DNA of 64,000 bases from CAVXTT01 sp963764685. Its GTDB lineage: Bacteria > Bacteroidota > Ignavibacteria > Ignavibacteriales > Ignavibacteriaceae. Each line of letters begins with the position of its first letter. Within the stretch, counting starts at the first letter, position 1. The notes under the pieces are model-generated. The model saw nothing but the letters and a program-made list of their open reading frames with translations, made no database searches and had not been told where the DNA came from. The translations under genes were made by a program, and so were the position numbers. This document shows positions 38,415-46,790 of this stretch, in pieces. The DNA lies in the NCBI GenBank assembly GCA_963764685.1, contig CAVXTT010000029.1:1-64000 (forward strand), read 5' to 3'.

Positions 38415-39023
38415 TTATTTTACATGGTCAAAAAGCCTCGCAGCTTCTTCCCAATTAATAACATTCCACCAGTTCTCAATGTATTCGGGACGTCTGTTTT
38501 GATATTTCAAATAGTAGGCGTGTTCCCATACATCAAGTCCAAGAACAGGGATTCCTTTAACTTCGGCAACATCCATTAATGGGTTGTCCTGGTTCGGTGT
38601 GGAGGATACAACCAGTTTATTATTGCTTGCTACAAGCCATGCCCATCCTGAACCAAATCTTGTAGTTGCGGCATTATTGAACTGTTTTTTGAATTCTTCA
38701 AATGATCCGAAGGAAGAGTTTATGGCCTGCTCCAGCTTGCCGCCTGGTAAACCGCCGCCGTTCTTCTTCATCAGCTTCCAGAACATTGAGTGGTTATAAT
38801 GACCGCCGCCGTTATTTCTTACAGGCATTGGATACTGTGAAATATTCTTCATAAGATCTTCAATTGATTTTGACTCAAGCTCTGTTCCTGCAATTGCATT
38901 ATTCAGATTTGTTACATATGCATTATGATGTTTTGTATGATGGATCTCCATCGTGGTTTTGTCAATGTAAGGTTCCAGCGCATCGTACTCGTACGGCAGT
39001 TTTGGAAGTTCAAATTTGCCCAT
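38415..39023 (-). CDS. Superoxide dismutase, Mn-type or cambialistic
   Basis: The 202-residue protein has the Fe/Mn-SOD ligands: His28 in MEIHHTKHH, His78 in GGGHYNHSMFW, and Asp/His in GLDVWEHAYYLKYQNRRP. Two positions used to tell the metals apart point to manganese: the Gly pair in NNGGGHYNHS (where Fe enzymes often have AQ) and the Gln in STPNQD (second-sphere Gln of Mn enzymes). It dismutates superoxide in the cytoplasm. RBS AGGAGA precedes the ATG. The gene lies just downstream of the isc operon, consistent with an oxidative-stress theme. Confidence 0.93.
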   Translation of the reverse strand: MGKFELPKLPYEYDALEPYIDKTTMEIHHTKHHNAYVTNLNNAIAGTELESKSIEDLMKNISQYPMPVRNNGGGHYNHSMFWKLMKKNGGGLPGGKLEQAINSSFGSFEEFKKQFNNAATTRFGSGWAWLVASNNKLVVSSTPNQDNPLMDVAEVKGIPVLGLDVWEHAYYLKYQNRRPEYIENWWNVINWEEAARLFDHVK

Positions 39024-39084
39024 TTATAGTTCTCCTGTTTTTTGTTTTTGTTTTATGTATTAAATAAAATTCTTTGAGTGTTAC

Positions 39085-39441
39085 CTAGACACCGAAAGAT
39101 TCACCGCATCCGCAGGTCTTTTTAGCATTCGGGTTATTGAAAATAAAACCCTTGCCCTCAAGCCCGTCGGTAAAATCAAGTTCAGTGCCGGTAAGGTAGA
39201 ACAGGCTCTTACCGTCAACAAATAGTTTTACGGATTCCTGTTCTATAACCGTATCGCCTTCTCTCTGCTCAACATCAAATCCCAGCGAATAGGTTAATCC
39301 CGAGCAGCCGCCTCCTTTTACTCCTACTCTTAAACCATATGTTTCCGGGACCTTATTTTCATCCATAATTCTTTTTATCTCTTTGGCGGCTTTCGGTGTT
39401 ATCTTTATTTCTGATTCATTCTGTATGCTGATCATTTTCAT
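39085..39441 (-). CDS. iscA: Iron-sulfur cluster carrier of the HesB/IscA family
   Basis: The 118-residue protein has the three-cysteine signature: GGGCSGLTY near residue 45 and CGCGESFGV at the end. These cysteines bind Fe or [2Fe-2S]/[4Fe-4S] clusters for transfer to target enzymes. It is the last of the four isc genes, 14 bp after the 101-residue protein's stop. The separate naming of IscA versus ErpA cannot be decided from sequence alone. Confidence 0.9.
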   Translation of the reverse strand: MKMISIQNESEIKITPKAAKEIKRIMDENKVPETYGLRVGVKGGGCSGLTYSLGFDVEQREGDTVIEQESVKLFVDGKSLFYLTGTELDFTDGLEGKGFIFNNPNAKKTCGCGESFGV

Positions 39442-39455
39442 TTCCTCATTAAAAA

Positions 39456-39761
39456 TTAAAACGGGTCACCCGGTTTGGCGGTAACAAATTCCGTAAAGTT
39501 AACCTTCCATCCCTGGGGGCTTGTCTTTATTAATACTTTTTCACTCTCGAGATGTTCCAGGTATTCTTTTGTAATTGCCTCGGCATCTGCATTTTTCAGG
39601 CGGGTTCCTTTTTTCTCATAGAATCCTTTAACACCGTTTTCTAAATCACGGTAAAAGATATTTGAGTTATGAAAAACAGGAACTTTAGCCTTCATATAAT
39701 TCAAAAAACTTAAAGTTTCCAACTTTAACTGCCTGACGAATCCCTCGACTTTGTTGTTCAT
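39456..39761 (-). CDS. Conserved-looking hypothetical protein in the isc operon
   Basis: I do not recognise the 101-residue product. It starts MNNKVEGFVRQLKLETLSF and has no cysteine, no signal peptide and no membrane segment. It is lysine-rich with mixed helical character, and the C-terminal part (GWKVNFTEFVTAKPGDPF) looks strand-like. It takes the place normally held by the scaffold iscU: iscS ends 1 bp before it and iscA starts 14 bp after. It lacks the three cysteines needed for a scaffold, so it is not IscU. It could be an accessory or a regulatory partner. Confidence 0.8.
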   Translation of the reverse strand: MNNKVEGFVRQLKLETLSFLNYMKAKVPVFHNSNIFYRDLENGVKGFYEKKGTRLKNADAEAITKEYLEHLESEKVLIKTSPQGWKVNFTEFVTAKPGDPF

Positions 39762-39762
39762 T

Positions 39763-40935
39763 TTAACTTACTTTTATTTTAGTGATTGGGGAAAAACTTC
39801 TTAATTTGTTTACACTCTCAATTATGCGGTTTGCTGCATATTCAATTTCTTCCTGAGTATTAAATCTTCCAAGTCCGATTCTGATTGAACTTCTTGCCTG
39901 GGCATCATTTAATCCTATGGCTTTCAGAACGTGACTTGGTTTTACTGATTCTGAAGCACACGCCGATCCGGTGGACAATGCCAGATCCCGAAGATCCAGC
40001 AGCAGGTCCTCTGAGCGGATGCCGTCGAATCGGAGGTTAATATTATTATATAATCTTCCTTCAATCTTTCCGTTAAGGTGAACACCATCCAAATGTGAAA
40101 TAATCTTTTTATAAAAGTTATCTCTTAATGCTCTCACCTGATCTTCTTCTTTTTGACGCACATCTCCATAAATTTCAACTGCCTTACCAAAACCAACAAT
40201 TCCCGGAGTATTTAAAGTTCCCGGGCGTAATCCTTTTTCCTGTCCTCCTCCATAAAACTGCGGAGTTATTTTAATTCCTTTTTTCAGGTAAAGGGCGCCA
40301 GTGCCTTTTGGACCGTAAATTTTATGTGCTGAAAAAGAAGCCGCACTTATATTCATATCCGCTGCATTAAATTCAGTTTTCCCGATTCCCTGCGCAGCAT
40401 CAGTATGAAAAAGAACACCTTTTGTCCTGCAGATTTTACCTATTTCATCTAAATTATTTATGACCCCTATCTCATTATTTGCCGTCATAATAGAGACGAG
40501 GATGGTCCTGGAAATAATACTTCGCTCAAGCTGCTCAATTTTAATGAATCCATCTTCATCTACAGGCAGATAAGTAACTGAGAATCCTTTTTTTTCAAGA
40601 AAGCGAAGTGAATCCAGTACTGCACTATGCTCAATTGAACTGGTTATTATATGAGTTCCTCTGCCGGAATAAGATTCAGCAATCCCGAAATGGAGTATGT
40701 TAATAGCTTCCGTAGTGCCGCTGGTAAAATAAATCTCAGCAGGGGAGGCGCCTATAAATTCCGCAATTGTTTTTCTTGACTTCTCAACTGCACTCTCTGC
40801 TTCCCATCCGAAACTATGTCCTTTACTTGAGGCATTACCGAATTTTTCCTTAAAGTATGGCTCCATTGCGGAAAATACCTGCGGATCTACAGGAGTTGTT
40901 GAATGATTATCAAGATAAACAGGAAGTTTCATCAA
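39763..40935 (-). CDS. iscS: Cysteine desulfurase
   Basis: The 390-residue protein is a class V aminotransferase with the PLP lysine in FSAHKIYGPKGTGALYL near 205, a His in HTDAAQGIGK near 180, and the catalytic loop cysteine in STGSACASESVKPSHVL near 325. It takes sulfur from cysteine for cluster assembly and passes it to acceptors. It overlaps iscR by 4 nt. Whether it belongs to the IscS or NifS/SufS group is not settled by sequence, but the long loop around the Cys and the operon with iscR favour IscS. Confidence 0.93.
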   Translation of the reverse strand: MMKLPVYLDNHSTTPVDPQVFSAMEPYFKEKFGNASSKGHSFGWEAESAVEKSRKTIAEFIGASPAEIYFTSGTTEAINILHFGIAESYSGRGTHIITSSIEHSAVLDSLRFLEKKGFSVTYLPVDEDGFIKIEQLERSIISRTILVSIMTANNEIGVINNLDEIGKICRTKGVLFHTDAAQGIGKTEFNAADMNISAASFSAHKIYGPKGTGALYLKKGIKITPQFYGGGQEKGLRPGTLNTPGIVGFGKAVEIYGDVRQKEEDQVRALRDNFYKKIISHLDGVHLNGKIEGRLYNNINLRFDGIRSEDLLLDLRDLALSTGSACASESVKPSHVLKAIGLNDAQARSSIRIGLGRFNTQEEIEYAANRIIESVNKLRSFSPITKIKVS

Positions 40936-41339
40936 AATATTTGTTTAACTGTTGTTGTTCTGAATATTTTATCTATTTCTTTATGGATCTTAACCAGAGG
41001 ATCCCTTATCTGGCAGCAGTTGAAATGAATACAATCAGTTTCGCTGCTGTCCTCTTTCATACAATCCATTAATCTATAATTCGGTTCGACAGCTGAGATT
41101 ATCTCCACCAGGTTAATCTTATCAGGAGGTTTATTCAGGAAATAACCTCCTTTTACCCCCTGTGCCGAACGAATAATATCTCTTTTCGAGAGCTGCTGGA
41201 GTATTTTAGCCAAAAGCTCATACGGTATTTTATAACTGTCTGATATTTCCTTGGCAGTAATACAGCTGCCGTGATTTTTGAGGGCAATATACTTTACAGC
41301 CATCAGTGCATATTCTGTTTTTTTGGATAATTTAAGCAT
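40932..41339 (-). CDS. iscR: Rrf2-family regulator, IscR-like
   Basis: The 135-residue protein has the Rrf2 winged helix (MLKLSKKTEYALMAVKYIA, SDSYKIPYELLAKILQQL, GVKGGYFLNKP) and a C-terminal cysteine patch, DCMKEDSSETDC and FNCCQIRDPL, that fits the [2Fe-2S] site of IscR. IscR reports cluster status and represses its own operon. A palindrome GACTAA-A-TTAGTC lies just upstream of the start, consistent with autoregulation. Confidence 0.9.
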   Translation of the reverse strand: MLKLSKKTEYALMAVKYIALKNHGSCITAKEISDSYKIPYELLAKILQQLSKRDIIRSAQGVKGGYFLNKPPDKINLVEIISAVEPNYRLMDCMKEDSSETDCIHFNCCQIRDPLVKIHKEIDKIFRTTTVKQIF

Positions 41340-41702
41340 AGTAGAAATAGGACTAAATTAGTCGGATTAACTTAAGTATTTTCAAAATAAATACCAAATT
41401 CACGAAAAACCACTAATACAAGACCTTTTTCTTAAGGCTGCACTTCAATTATTTTGGATGTTTTATGAAACTGCTGAAATACTTAATTGAAGCTTCCCTG
41501 AACCTCTGGAAATTTTGGATTCTTGAAGTATGTTAAAATGATGCGTGATCGAAGCTTCATCGGACTCAGAGAATTATCCGTATATAATTTTTGTTTTGTT
41601 TCTTTCAATATCATTAAAAAAACTCTATTTGTGACTCTAATGTCCAATATTTAATTTTAACAGTACTCTTAAATCATTTTTGTCTCTTATTAAGGGAATC
41701 GT
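41340..41702. other. Divergent intergenic region between iscR and a T9SS protein gene
   Basis: Besides the operator, I see no gene or repeat. Promoters of both flanking genes must be here. Confidence 0.4.
41351..41363 (-). promoter_or_regulatory. Palindromic operator, likely IscR binding site
   Basis: GACTAA-A-TTAGTC (41351-41363) is a perfect inverted repeat 12-24 bp upstream of iscR, matching the GACT...AGTC arms of the type 1 IscR site known from E. coli. It overlaps TAATTTAG, a candidate -7 element, so bound IscR would block the promoter. Confidence 0.55.
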
Positions 41703-42845
41703 ATGAAAAAAGCACTGTTTCTTTTTTTCACGGCAGCATTGACTGTCACATCCCTCTATCCACAACACCTGCCCCATAAAGAAAATAATCAATGGCACTA
41801 TGACCGCAGCAGTATCCCCGGATTGCCAAATTATGCAGCAGTGGCGATTGAAAGAGTATTGATAACGGGTACTTATTACTGGCAGATCGACAGGTTTAAT
41901 GCTGAAACCGGAGAACTGATTGAAACAGTATATGACAGGACTGAAGGAGACAGTCTTTATATAAGGAAAGTTGCCTGCCCCGAAGAACTAATAATCAATT
42001 TTGATTGGCCATTAGGATTTATTGAAGTCACTGCCATCGGTAATGACTGCTATAAACTAAGAAAACTTATAAGTAAATATTCAAGAGATGTTTTCGGCAT
42101 TACGACAATGTCATATAAGTTTGAGACAGGTTTGTTCTGCGAGGGCTATGCTGATACTGTGTGGGATCCCTTTATGCCTGAGATAACCAAAGAACTTGGC
42201 TGCTTTTGGGCCAACGACGGAAAGCTGGTTGGCGCTGTAATAAATGGTGTAACTTACGGTACCCTTTATCCATTACCTGTTGAACTCATTTCTTTTTCTG
42301 CCGTCCAGACTGATAATAAATCAGTTCTGATTAACTGGAAGACTGCATCTGAAACAAATAATTCAGGCTTTCAGATCCTGAAGAAAAAGTATGAATCAAA
42401 TGAACAATGGGGAAATGTTGCTTTTGTTGAAGGGCAGGGAACAACAACAGAAATCCAGGAATATTCTTACGCAGATAATCAGCTTCAAAAAGGCAGCTGG
42501 CTCTACAGGATCATTCAATATGATTATGACGGTACACATAAACTGATAGGGGAGACACCGGTGGATATTTTAATGACTCCGGATGTTCTGACACTTGAAC
42601 AAAATTTCCCTAATCCGTTTAATCCTTTAACTACCATAAAGTACACACTCGCCTCAGAAAGTTTTGTGAGCTTATCATTCTATGATGCTGTCGGTAATGA
42701 AATTGCCAGACCCATTAATCAGGAAACAGAAGCGGGCGTACATACTTATGAGTTTAATGCCTCAGGGTTGGCAAGCGGTATGTATTTCTACAAATTAACT
42801 GCTGGTGATAAATCAATAGTCCGTAAAATGCTCCTTATGAAATAA
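41703..42845 (+). CDS. T9SS-secreted protein of unknown function
   Basis: The 380-residue product has a signal peptide (MKKALFLFFTAALTVTSLYPQ). The N-terminal part (residues 25-200) is not recognised; it has aromatic and Trp-rich strands (HYDRSSIPGLPNYAAVAIE). The region 205-290 is an Ig-like linker with LISFSAVQTDNKSVLINWKT and TASETNNSGFQI, a shared spacer module in this genome. The C-terminus is a sorting domain with NFPNPFNPLTTIKY and the end VRKMLLMK. No operon partner is seen. Surface-exposed by inference. Confidence 0.85.
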   Translation: MKKALFLFFTAALTVTSLYPQHLPHKENNQWHYDRSSIPGLPNYAAVAIERVLITGTYYWQIDRFNAETGELIETVYDRTEGDSLYIRKVACPEELIINFDWPLGFIEVTAIGNDCYKLRKLISKYSRDVFGITTMSYKFETGLFCEGYADTVWDPFMPEITKELGCFWANDGKLVGAVINGVTYGTLYPLPVELISFSAVQTDNKSVLINWKTASETNNSGFQILKKKYESNEQWGNVAFVEGQGTTTEIQEYSYADNQLQKGSWLYRIIQYDYDGTHKLIGETPVDILMTPDVLTLEQNFPNPFNPLTTIKYTLASESFVSLSFYDAVGNEIARPINQETEAGVHTYEFNASGLASGMYFYKLTAGDKSIVRKMLLMK

Positions 42846-42898
42846 ACAAGGGTACTCAACACAAAGAAATACAGAATAGATCTCGTACCTGCTTTATA

Positions 42899-42965
42899 AA
42901 AAGGAACCAAAAACCAAGAACTAAGAACTAAGATCCAGGAACTAAGAACCACGAACCACGAACAA
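42899..42965. repeat. Low-complexity AAGAACTAAG/CCACGAAC repeats
   Basis: Short imperfect repeats (AACCAAGAACTAAGAACTAAG, GAACCACGAACCACGAAC) run through 42899-42965. A similar run, in the opposite orientation, is at positions 18-48. They hold no gene. Confidence 0.6.
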
Positions 42966-43066
42966 AGTACCAATAACTAACATATTTTCAGACACATAAC
43001 CTACGTTCAAATTGACCTGCTTTAATCTTTTCCATATTATTGCCATCAAAAAATCAGGAGAATATA

Positions 43067-43831
43067 TTGGATTGGATTACGGATCCCCAGTCGCTGATCG
43101 CTTTGCTTACGCTTACTGTGCTTGAAATTGTTCTCGGCATAGATAACATAATCTTTATTTCCATATTATCAGGTAAGCTGCCTGCTGACTCTCAAAAAAA
43201 GGCAAGGCTTACAGGTCTGTCACTTGCAATGCTGACCAGGATCGCACTTCTATTCTCCATTACAATTATAATGAAACTCACCGCTCCTCTTTTTGCAGTT
43301 TTAGGGACTGAAATATCAGGACGGGATATTATACTTATATCAGGCGGGTTATTCCTTATAGCTAAAAGTACACATGAGATTCACGAGAAGCTGGAAGGAG
43401 ATGAAACTGAGGAAGGCAAAAAGATTAAAACATTCCCTTCATTTAAAGGAGTAATAATCCAGATACTTCTGCTTGACATTGTTTTTTCACTCGATTCTGT
43501 AATAACTGCAATCGGAATGGCTGATCATCTGCTGATAATGATTGTCGCTGTGGTCATTGCCGTAATTTTTATGATGATCTTTTCGGGGTCGATAAGCAGT
43601 TTTGTGTTAAAACATCCAACAGTAAAGATGCTCGCCTTAAGCTTTCTTTTGTTAATTGGGGTCTCTCTTATTGCTGAGGGTCTTGATCAGCATATTTCTA
43701 AGGGTTATATCTATTTCGCAATGGCATTCTCGGTATTTGTAGAAATGCTTAACCTCAGGATAAGGAAAAATCAAACACCTCCAATCCAGTTAAGACAACC
43801 ATTTCCAGTGGAGGGAGAGACAGGTTCCTGA
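43067..43831 (+). CDS. TerC-family integral membrane protein
   Basis: I start it at TTG 43067 because CAGGAG is eight bases upstream and the protein then begins (M)DWITDPQSLIALLTLTVLE, as TerC proteins do; the in-frame TTG at 43040 lies before the RBS. The 254-residue protein has about seven transmembrane segments, including the conserved EIVLGIDNIIFISIL and LLDIVFSLDSVITAIGMA with the acidic residues of the family. TerC proteins are linked to Mn2+ export/metalation of exported proteins and tellurite resistance. It abuts the convergent gene at 43832 with no gap. Confidence 0.9.
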   Translation: MDWITDPQSLIALLTLTVLEIVLGIDNIIFISILSGKLPADSQKKARLTGLSLAMLTRIALLFSITIIMKLTAPLFAVLGTEISGRDIILISGGLFLIAKSTHEIHEKLEGDETEEGKKIKTFPSFKGVIIQILLLDIVFSLDSVITAIGMADHLLIMIVAVVIAVIFMMIFSGSISSFVLKHPTVKMLALSFLLLIGVSLIAEGLDQHISKGYIYFAMAFSVFVEMLNLRIRKNQTPPIQLRQPFPVEGETGS

Positions 43832-44158
43832 TCAGTGATAGTTCAAAGTTTTGACCTGATTTAGAAACTCTGCTGCCTTTATAGGATCGTTATCGGCATA
43901 AGTTCCAAAAGCATCTATATATACACCTTTGTGACCGTCTTTTGATTCGATCTGATAAACGATAGCCATATCATCGGGATTGGAATCCCCCTCAAATCTG
44001 AAAACCCTGACGATGGTAAGATCCTCCGGCTGGAAATAAACACCTTTATTTTTAATTGTCATTCCCTGATCGCTGATCTGAAAATCCTCATCAAAACCTT
44101 CATCCCGTAGTTTATTCAGAATATGAGTCATTGAAGTCAAATCTTCTGGTTGATACAT
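43832..44158 (-). CDS. Conserved hypothetical protein (often mislabelled as PRPP synthetase)
   Basis: The 108-residue protein reads MYQPEDLTSMTHILNKLRDEGFDEDF..., VYFQPEDLTIVRVFRFEG, NPDDMAIVYQIESKDGHKGVYIDAFGTYAD. I recall short proteins of this type in Bacteroidota that databases sometimes name phosphoribosylpyrophosphate synthetase; there is no PRPP-binding motif here, so I do not use that name. No signal or membrane segment; cytoplasmic. It is convergent with TerC. Confidence 0.75.
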   Translation of the reverse strand: MYQPEDLTSMTHILNKLRDEGFDEDFQISDQGMTIKNKGVYFQPEDLTIVRVFRFEGDSNPDDMAIVYQIESKDGHKGVYIDAFGTYADNDPIKAAEFLNQVKTLNYH

Positions 44159-44243
44159 TTTCTACCTCAAAATAATTCCGCTTAATTAAAGAAATAACCT
44201 ACAAGAATTTATTGAAGATGATCACACGTAAATTTAGTATTTA

Positions 44244-44284
44244 ACCACCATCGTACTATCGTACCATCGTACCATCGAACCATT
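44244..44284. repeat. ACCATCGT/ACTATCGT 8-10 bp tandem repeats
   Basis: ACCACCATCGTACTATCG and following copies. The reverse complement is the same repeat family as in 48800-48884. Confidence 0.7.
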
Positions 44285-44353
44285 TTGACGTAATCGAACG
44301 CACATTTTAATTTTATAATTAAACTGATCTTGCTCAAACTTTTACCTGAAATT

Positions 44354-46132
44354 ATGACCCTTGAAATAGCAATTGTATTAGCAGCCCTTCTTGTTGCCGT
44401 TATTTTATTTATAACGGAATATATACCGGTTGACCTGGCCGCTCTTTCTGTGCTTGTAGTATTACTGCTTACAGGAATTCTTACACCCGAAGAAGGGTTG
44501 GCAGGGTTCAGCAATGAGGCTACAATTACTATTGCCGCAATGTTTATTATAAGTGCAGGACTTTTTAATACAGGATTAGTAAGTTATGTAGGCAGGGTTG
44601 TAATAAAGCTTTTCCGCAGAAGTTTTATATTCGGTATTGCTGTAACAATGATGATTGTTATTGTAATTTCGGCATTTATTAATAACACCCCGGTAGTGGC
44701 AATCTTTCTTCCGATATTACTTCAGGTTGCCGGCGATACAAAAACAAGTGCATCAAAACTCCTTATGCCGCTCTCCTATGCTTCCATTTTTGGCGGGATA
44801 TGTACTTTGATCGGAACCTCCACAAATATTGTTGTAAGCTCTGTCGCAGTTAAATATAATCAGCCCGCTATCGCAATGTTTGAATTTACACCTGTAGGAC
44901 TACTGTTCGCCGGAGCCGGTATACTTTATATGCTTTTTTATGGAATACCTATAATCCCGGAAAGAAGGACCGGTACCGATCTTACAAATTCATTTGGTCT
45001 TGGTGAATACCTGACTGAAATAATACTGCTTGGCAATGCCCGCTCAGTGAATAAAGAACTAAGGAATGCCCCCCTTCTTACTGAAGTCGGACTTGAAATT
45101 ATAGAAATAAGAAGGGGTGAAAAAAGGATCTTTCTTCCTCCGCCCAGTGAGATCCTTAGAGAGAATGACATCCTGAGAGTAAAATGTAATGTTGAAAAGA
45201 TAAAGGAACTTCAGGAGAGAAAAGGCATTATGCTGAAGCCGGGGGCAAAATGGAAAGATGAAGATATTGTTAATGAAGACATTATGCTTGTTGAAGCAGT
45301 TATTGCGCCTCATTCAGAATTAACAGGAAAAACACTTAAAGAGGTAGGCTTCCGCCACCGTTACGGAGCAACAACCCTCGCAATAAGGCACCGGGGGAAG
45401 TTTATGCACGACAAAATAGCAGGGACAAATCTTTTAGCAGGGGATGCTCTGCTGATTGAAGTAAGGAAATCAAATCTTGATAGGTTAAAGGAAAGCGATG
45501 ACTTCGTTTTTGTATCCGAGGTTTCTCCTCCTACTTTCAGAAAAATAAAAATATTATGGGCAGTACTTATAATAAGCGGAGTGGTTCTGTCAGCAACTTT
45601 AGGTTTTCTTCCTATTTCGGTAAGTGCTATTATCGGCAGCGTTCTTCTGATATTGACCGGCTGCCTTAGTCTGGAACAGGCATATAAATCCATTGACTGG
45701 AAAATAATAGTGCTTCTTGCAGGATCTTTATCTTTAGGGCTGGGGCTTGAAAAAACAGGTGCAGCCAGGCTTATTTCAGGACAGGTGATCGGGCTGATAG
45801 GATCTTTGGGACCAATGGCGATCCTCTCTGCGATTTATTTAATAACACTTATTCTAACCGAGGCAATGTCGAATAATGCCACCGCAGCATTGCTTACACC
45901 AATTGCAATTGTTACAGCAAATTCTTTGGGAGTTGATCCGAGACCTTTTATTGTTACAGTTGCTTTTGCAGCATCGCTTGCATTTATGAGTCCCCTCGGC
46001 TATCAGACACATCTGCTGGTATATAATCCAGGCCGCTACAGGTATGTTGATTTTGTTAAAGCAGGAGGACCCCTTGATATTATTTTCTGGATTATGGCTA
46101 CTTTACTTATCCCCGTGTTCTTTCCATTCTAA
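44354..46132 (+). CDS. SLC13/DASS-type anion transporter with TrkA-C domains
   Basis: The start at ATG 44354 gives MTLEIAIVLAALLVAVILFI, a transmembrane helix; the in-frame TTG at 44330 adds eight residues without an RBS. The 592-residue protein has two clusters of membrane helices with a soluble part in between at about 200-370. That soluble part carries TrkA-C/RCK_C-type sequences (LLTEVGLEIIEIRRGEKRIF, LREVGFRHRYGATTLAIRHRG). The DASS signatures LIGTSTNIVVSS near 160 and EAMSNNATAALLTPIA near 515 are intact. Such proteins move dicarboxylates, sulfate or other anions with Na+ or H+. The substrate is not determinable. Confidence 0.88.
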   Translation: MTLEIAIVLAALLVAVILFITEYIPVDLAALSVLVVLLLTGILTPEEGLAGFSNEATITIAAMFIISAGLFNTGLVSYVGRVVIKLFRRSFIFGIAVTMMIVIVISAFINNTPVVAIFLPILLQVAGDTKTSASKLLMPLSYASIFGGICTLIGTSTNIVVSSVAVKYNQPAIAMFEFTPVGLLFAGAGILYMLFYGIPIIPERRTGTDLTNSFGLGEYLTEIILLGNARSVNKELRNAPLLTEVGLEIIEIRRGEKRIFLPPPSEILRENDILRVKCNVEKIKELQERKGIMLKPGAKWKDEDIVNEDIMLVEAVIAPHSELTGKTLKEVGFRHRYGATTLAIRHRGKFMHDKIAGTNLLAGDALLIEVRKSNLDRLKESDDFVFVSEVSPPTFRKIKILWAVLIISGVVLSATLGFLPISVSAIIGSVLLILTGCLSLEQAYKSIDWKIIVLLAGSLSLGLGLEKTGAARLISGQVIGLIGSLGPMAILSAIYLITLILTEAMSNNATAALLTPIAIVTANSLGVDPRPFIVTVAFAASLAFMSPLGYQTHLLVYNPGRYRYVDFVKAGGPLDIIFWIMATLLIPVFFPF

Positions 46133-46150
46133 AAAAGTAAGGACATAAAA

Positions 46151-46174
46151 AAAGGGAAAGTCGCCTTTCCCTTT
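46151..46174. terminator. Bidirectional terminator after the SLC13 gene
   Basis: AAAGGGAAAG (46151-46160) pairs with CTTTCCCTTT (46165-46174), 4-nt loop, flanked by A- and T-rich ends. It serves both the SLC13 gene and the convergent small secreted protein gene. Confidence 0.9.
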
Positions 46175-46190
46175 TCAAAACTTAAGTTAA

Positions 46191-46496
46191 TTATTTATTT
46201 GCTTCTTTTAATTCTCTCTCCAGTGTTTTCCACCAGTCGGATTGTATAATATCGTATTTAGCTTTCTGGCGCTGGTCGAGGAGTCTCTCAACTTTAATCT
46301 TTGCATCTTCAGAGTAACCTGACTGCAAAATACTTATTACCTGGTTCTTCTGATCCTCGGTCAGCAGTACTTTCTGCTGAAGTTTCTCAGCCATAGTTGC
46401 AATCGTCTTCTCATTATTATCCTGTGCATTAACATTAGCACCGGCAAGGAAAATAAGCGGTATTAACAAGAGTAAAAGAATTTTCATTGTTTTCAT
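46191..46496 (-). CDS. Small exported protein of unknown function
   Basis: The 101-residue protein has a signal peptide (MKTMKILLLLLIPLIFLAGANVNAQ) and a mature helical part of about 75 residues, rich in Glu, Lys and Gln, ending in WWKTLERELKEANK. It looks like a small periplasmic coiled protein, loosely of the Spy/CpxP-size class, though no signature of that family is seen. AGGAGA is a good RBS, and an inverted repeat lies directly upstream of it. It could respond to envelope stress (inference from size and placement only). Confidence 0.75.
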   Translation of the reverse strand: MKTMKILLLLLIPLIFLAGANVNAQDNNEKTIATMAEKLQQKVLLTEDQKNQVISILQSGYSEDAKIKVERLLDQRQKAKYDIIQSDWWKTLERELKEANK

Positions 46497-46508
46497 TTAT
46501 GTCTCCTG

Positions 46509-46530
46509 CAAGTTTAATGAATTAAACTTG
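46509..46530 (-). promoter_or_regulatory. Perfect inverted repeat in the 5' region of the small exported protein gene
   Basis: CAAGTTTAAT-GA-ATTAAACTTG at 46509-46530 is a perfect 10-bp-arm inverted repeat 2 bp upstream of the RBS (AGGAGA). It could be an operator or an mRNA hairpin. A second small palindrome, CTGCAA-TT-TTGCAG, is at 46567-46580. Confidence 0.45.
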
Positions 46531-46790
46531 TGTTTAAACTACGATGTTCCTTGTTCAATTACAATGCTGCAATTTTGCAGATTTCAATATCCTAATAACA
46601 ATTAGAGTGCCATGAGCTGCTGCTTGATTTCAATCTAAAAACAAGTAAATAACTGAATTATCAAAATGAGCTGTTCTGTAAATTGTACTAAATGTATCTT
46701 TTTTATTCATATGAATACAGTCAGTAAATGCAAAGTATCGCAATTAAGTGCATCTTTTTCTATTTTTTGTAATCCAAAGTCATCAATTTT

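Noticed and set aside
39456..39761. The 101-residue isc-operon protein as IscU
   Set aside because: It has none of the three cysteines needed by the scaffold.
43832..44158. Phosphoribosylpyrophosphate synthetase
   Set aside because: 108 residues without a PRPP-binding loop cannot be that enzyme; the label is a database carry-over in my recollection.
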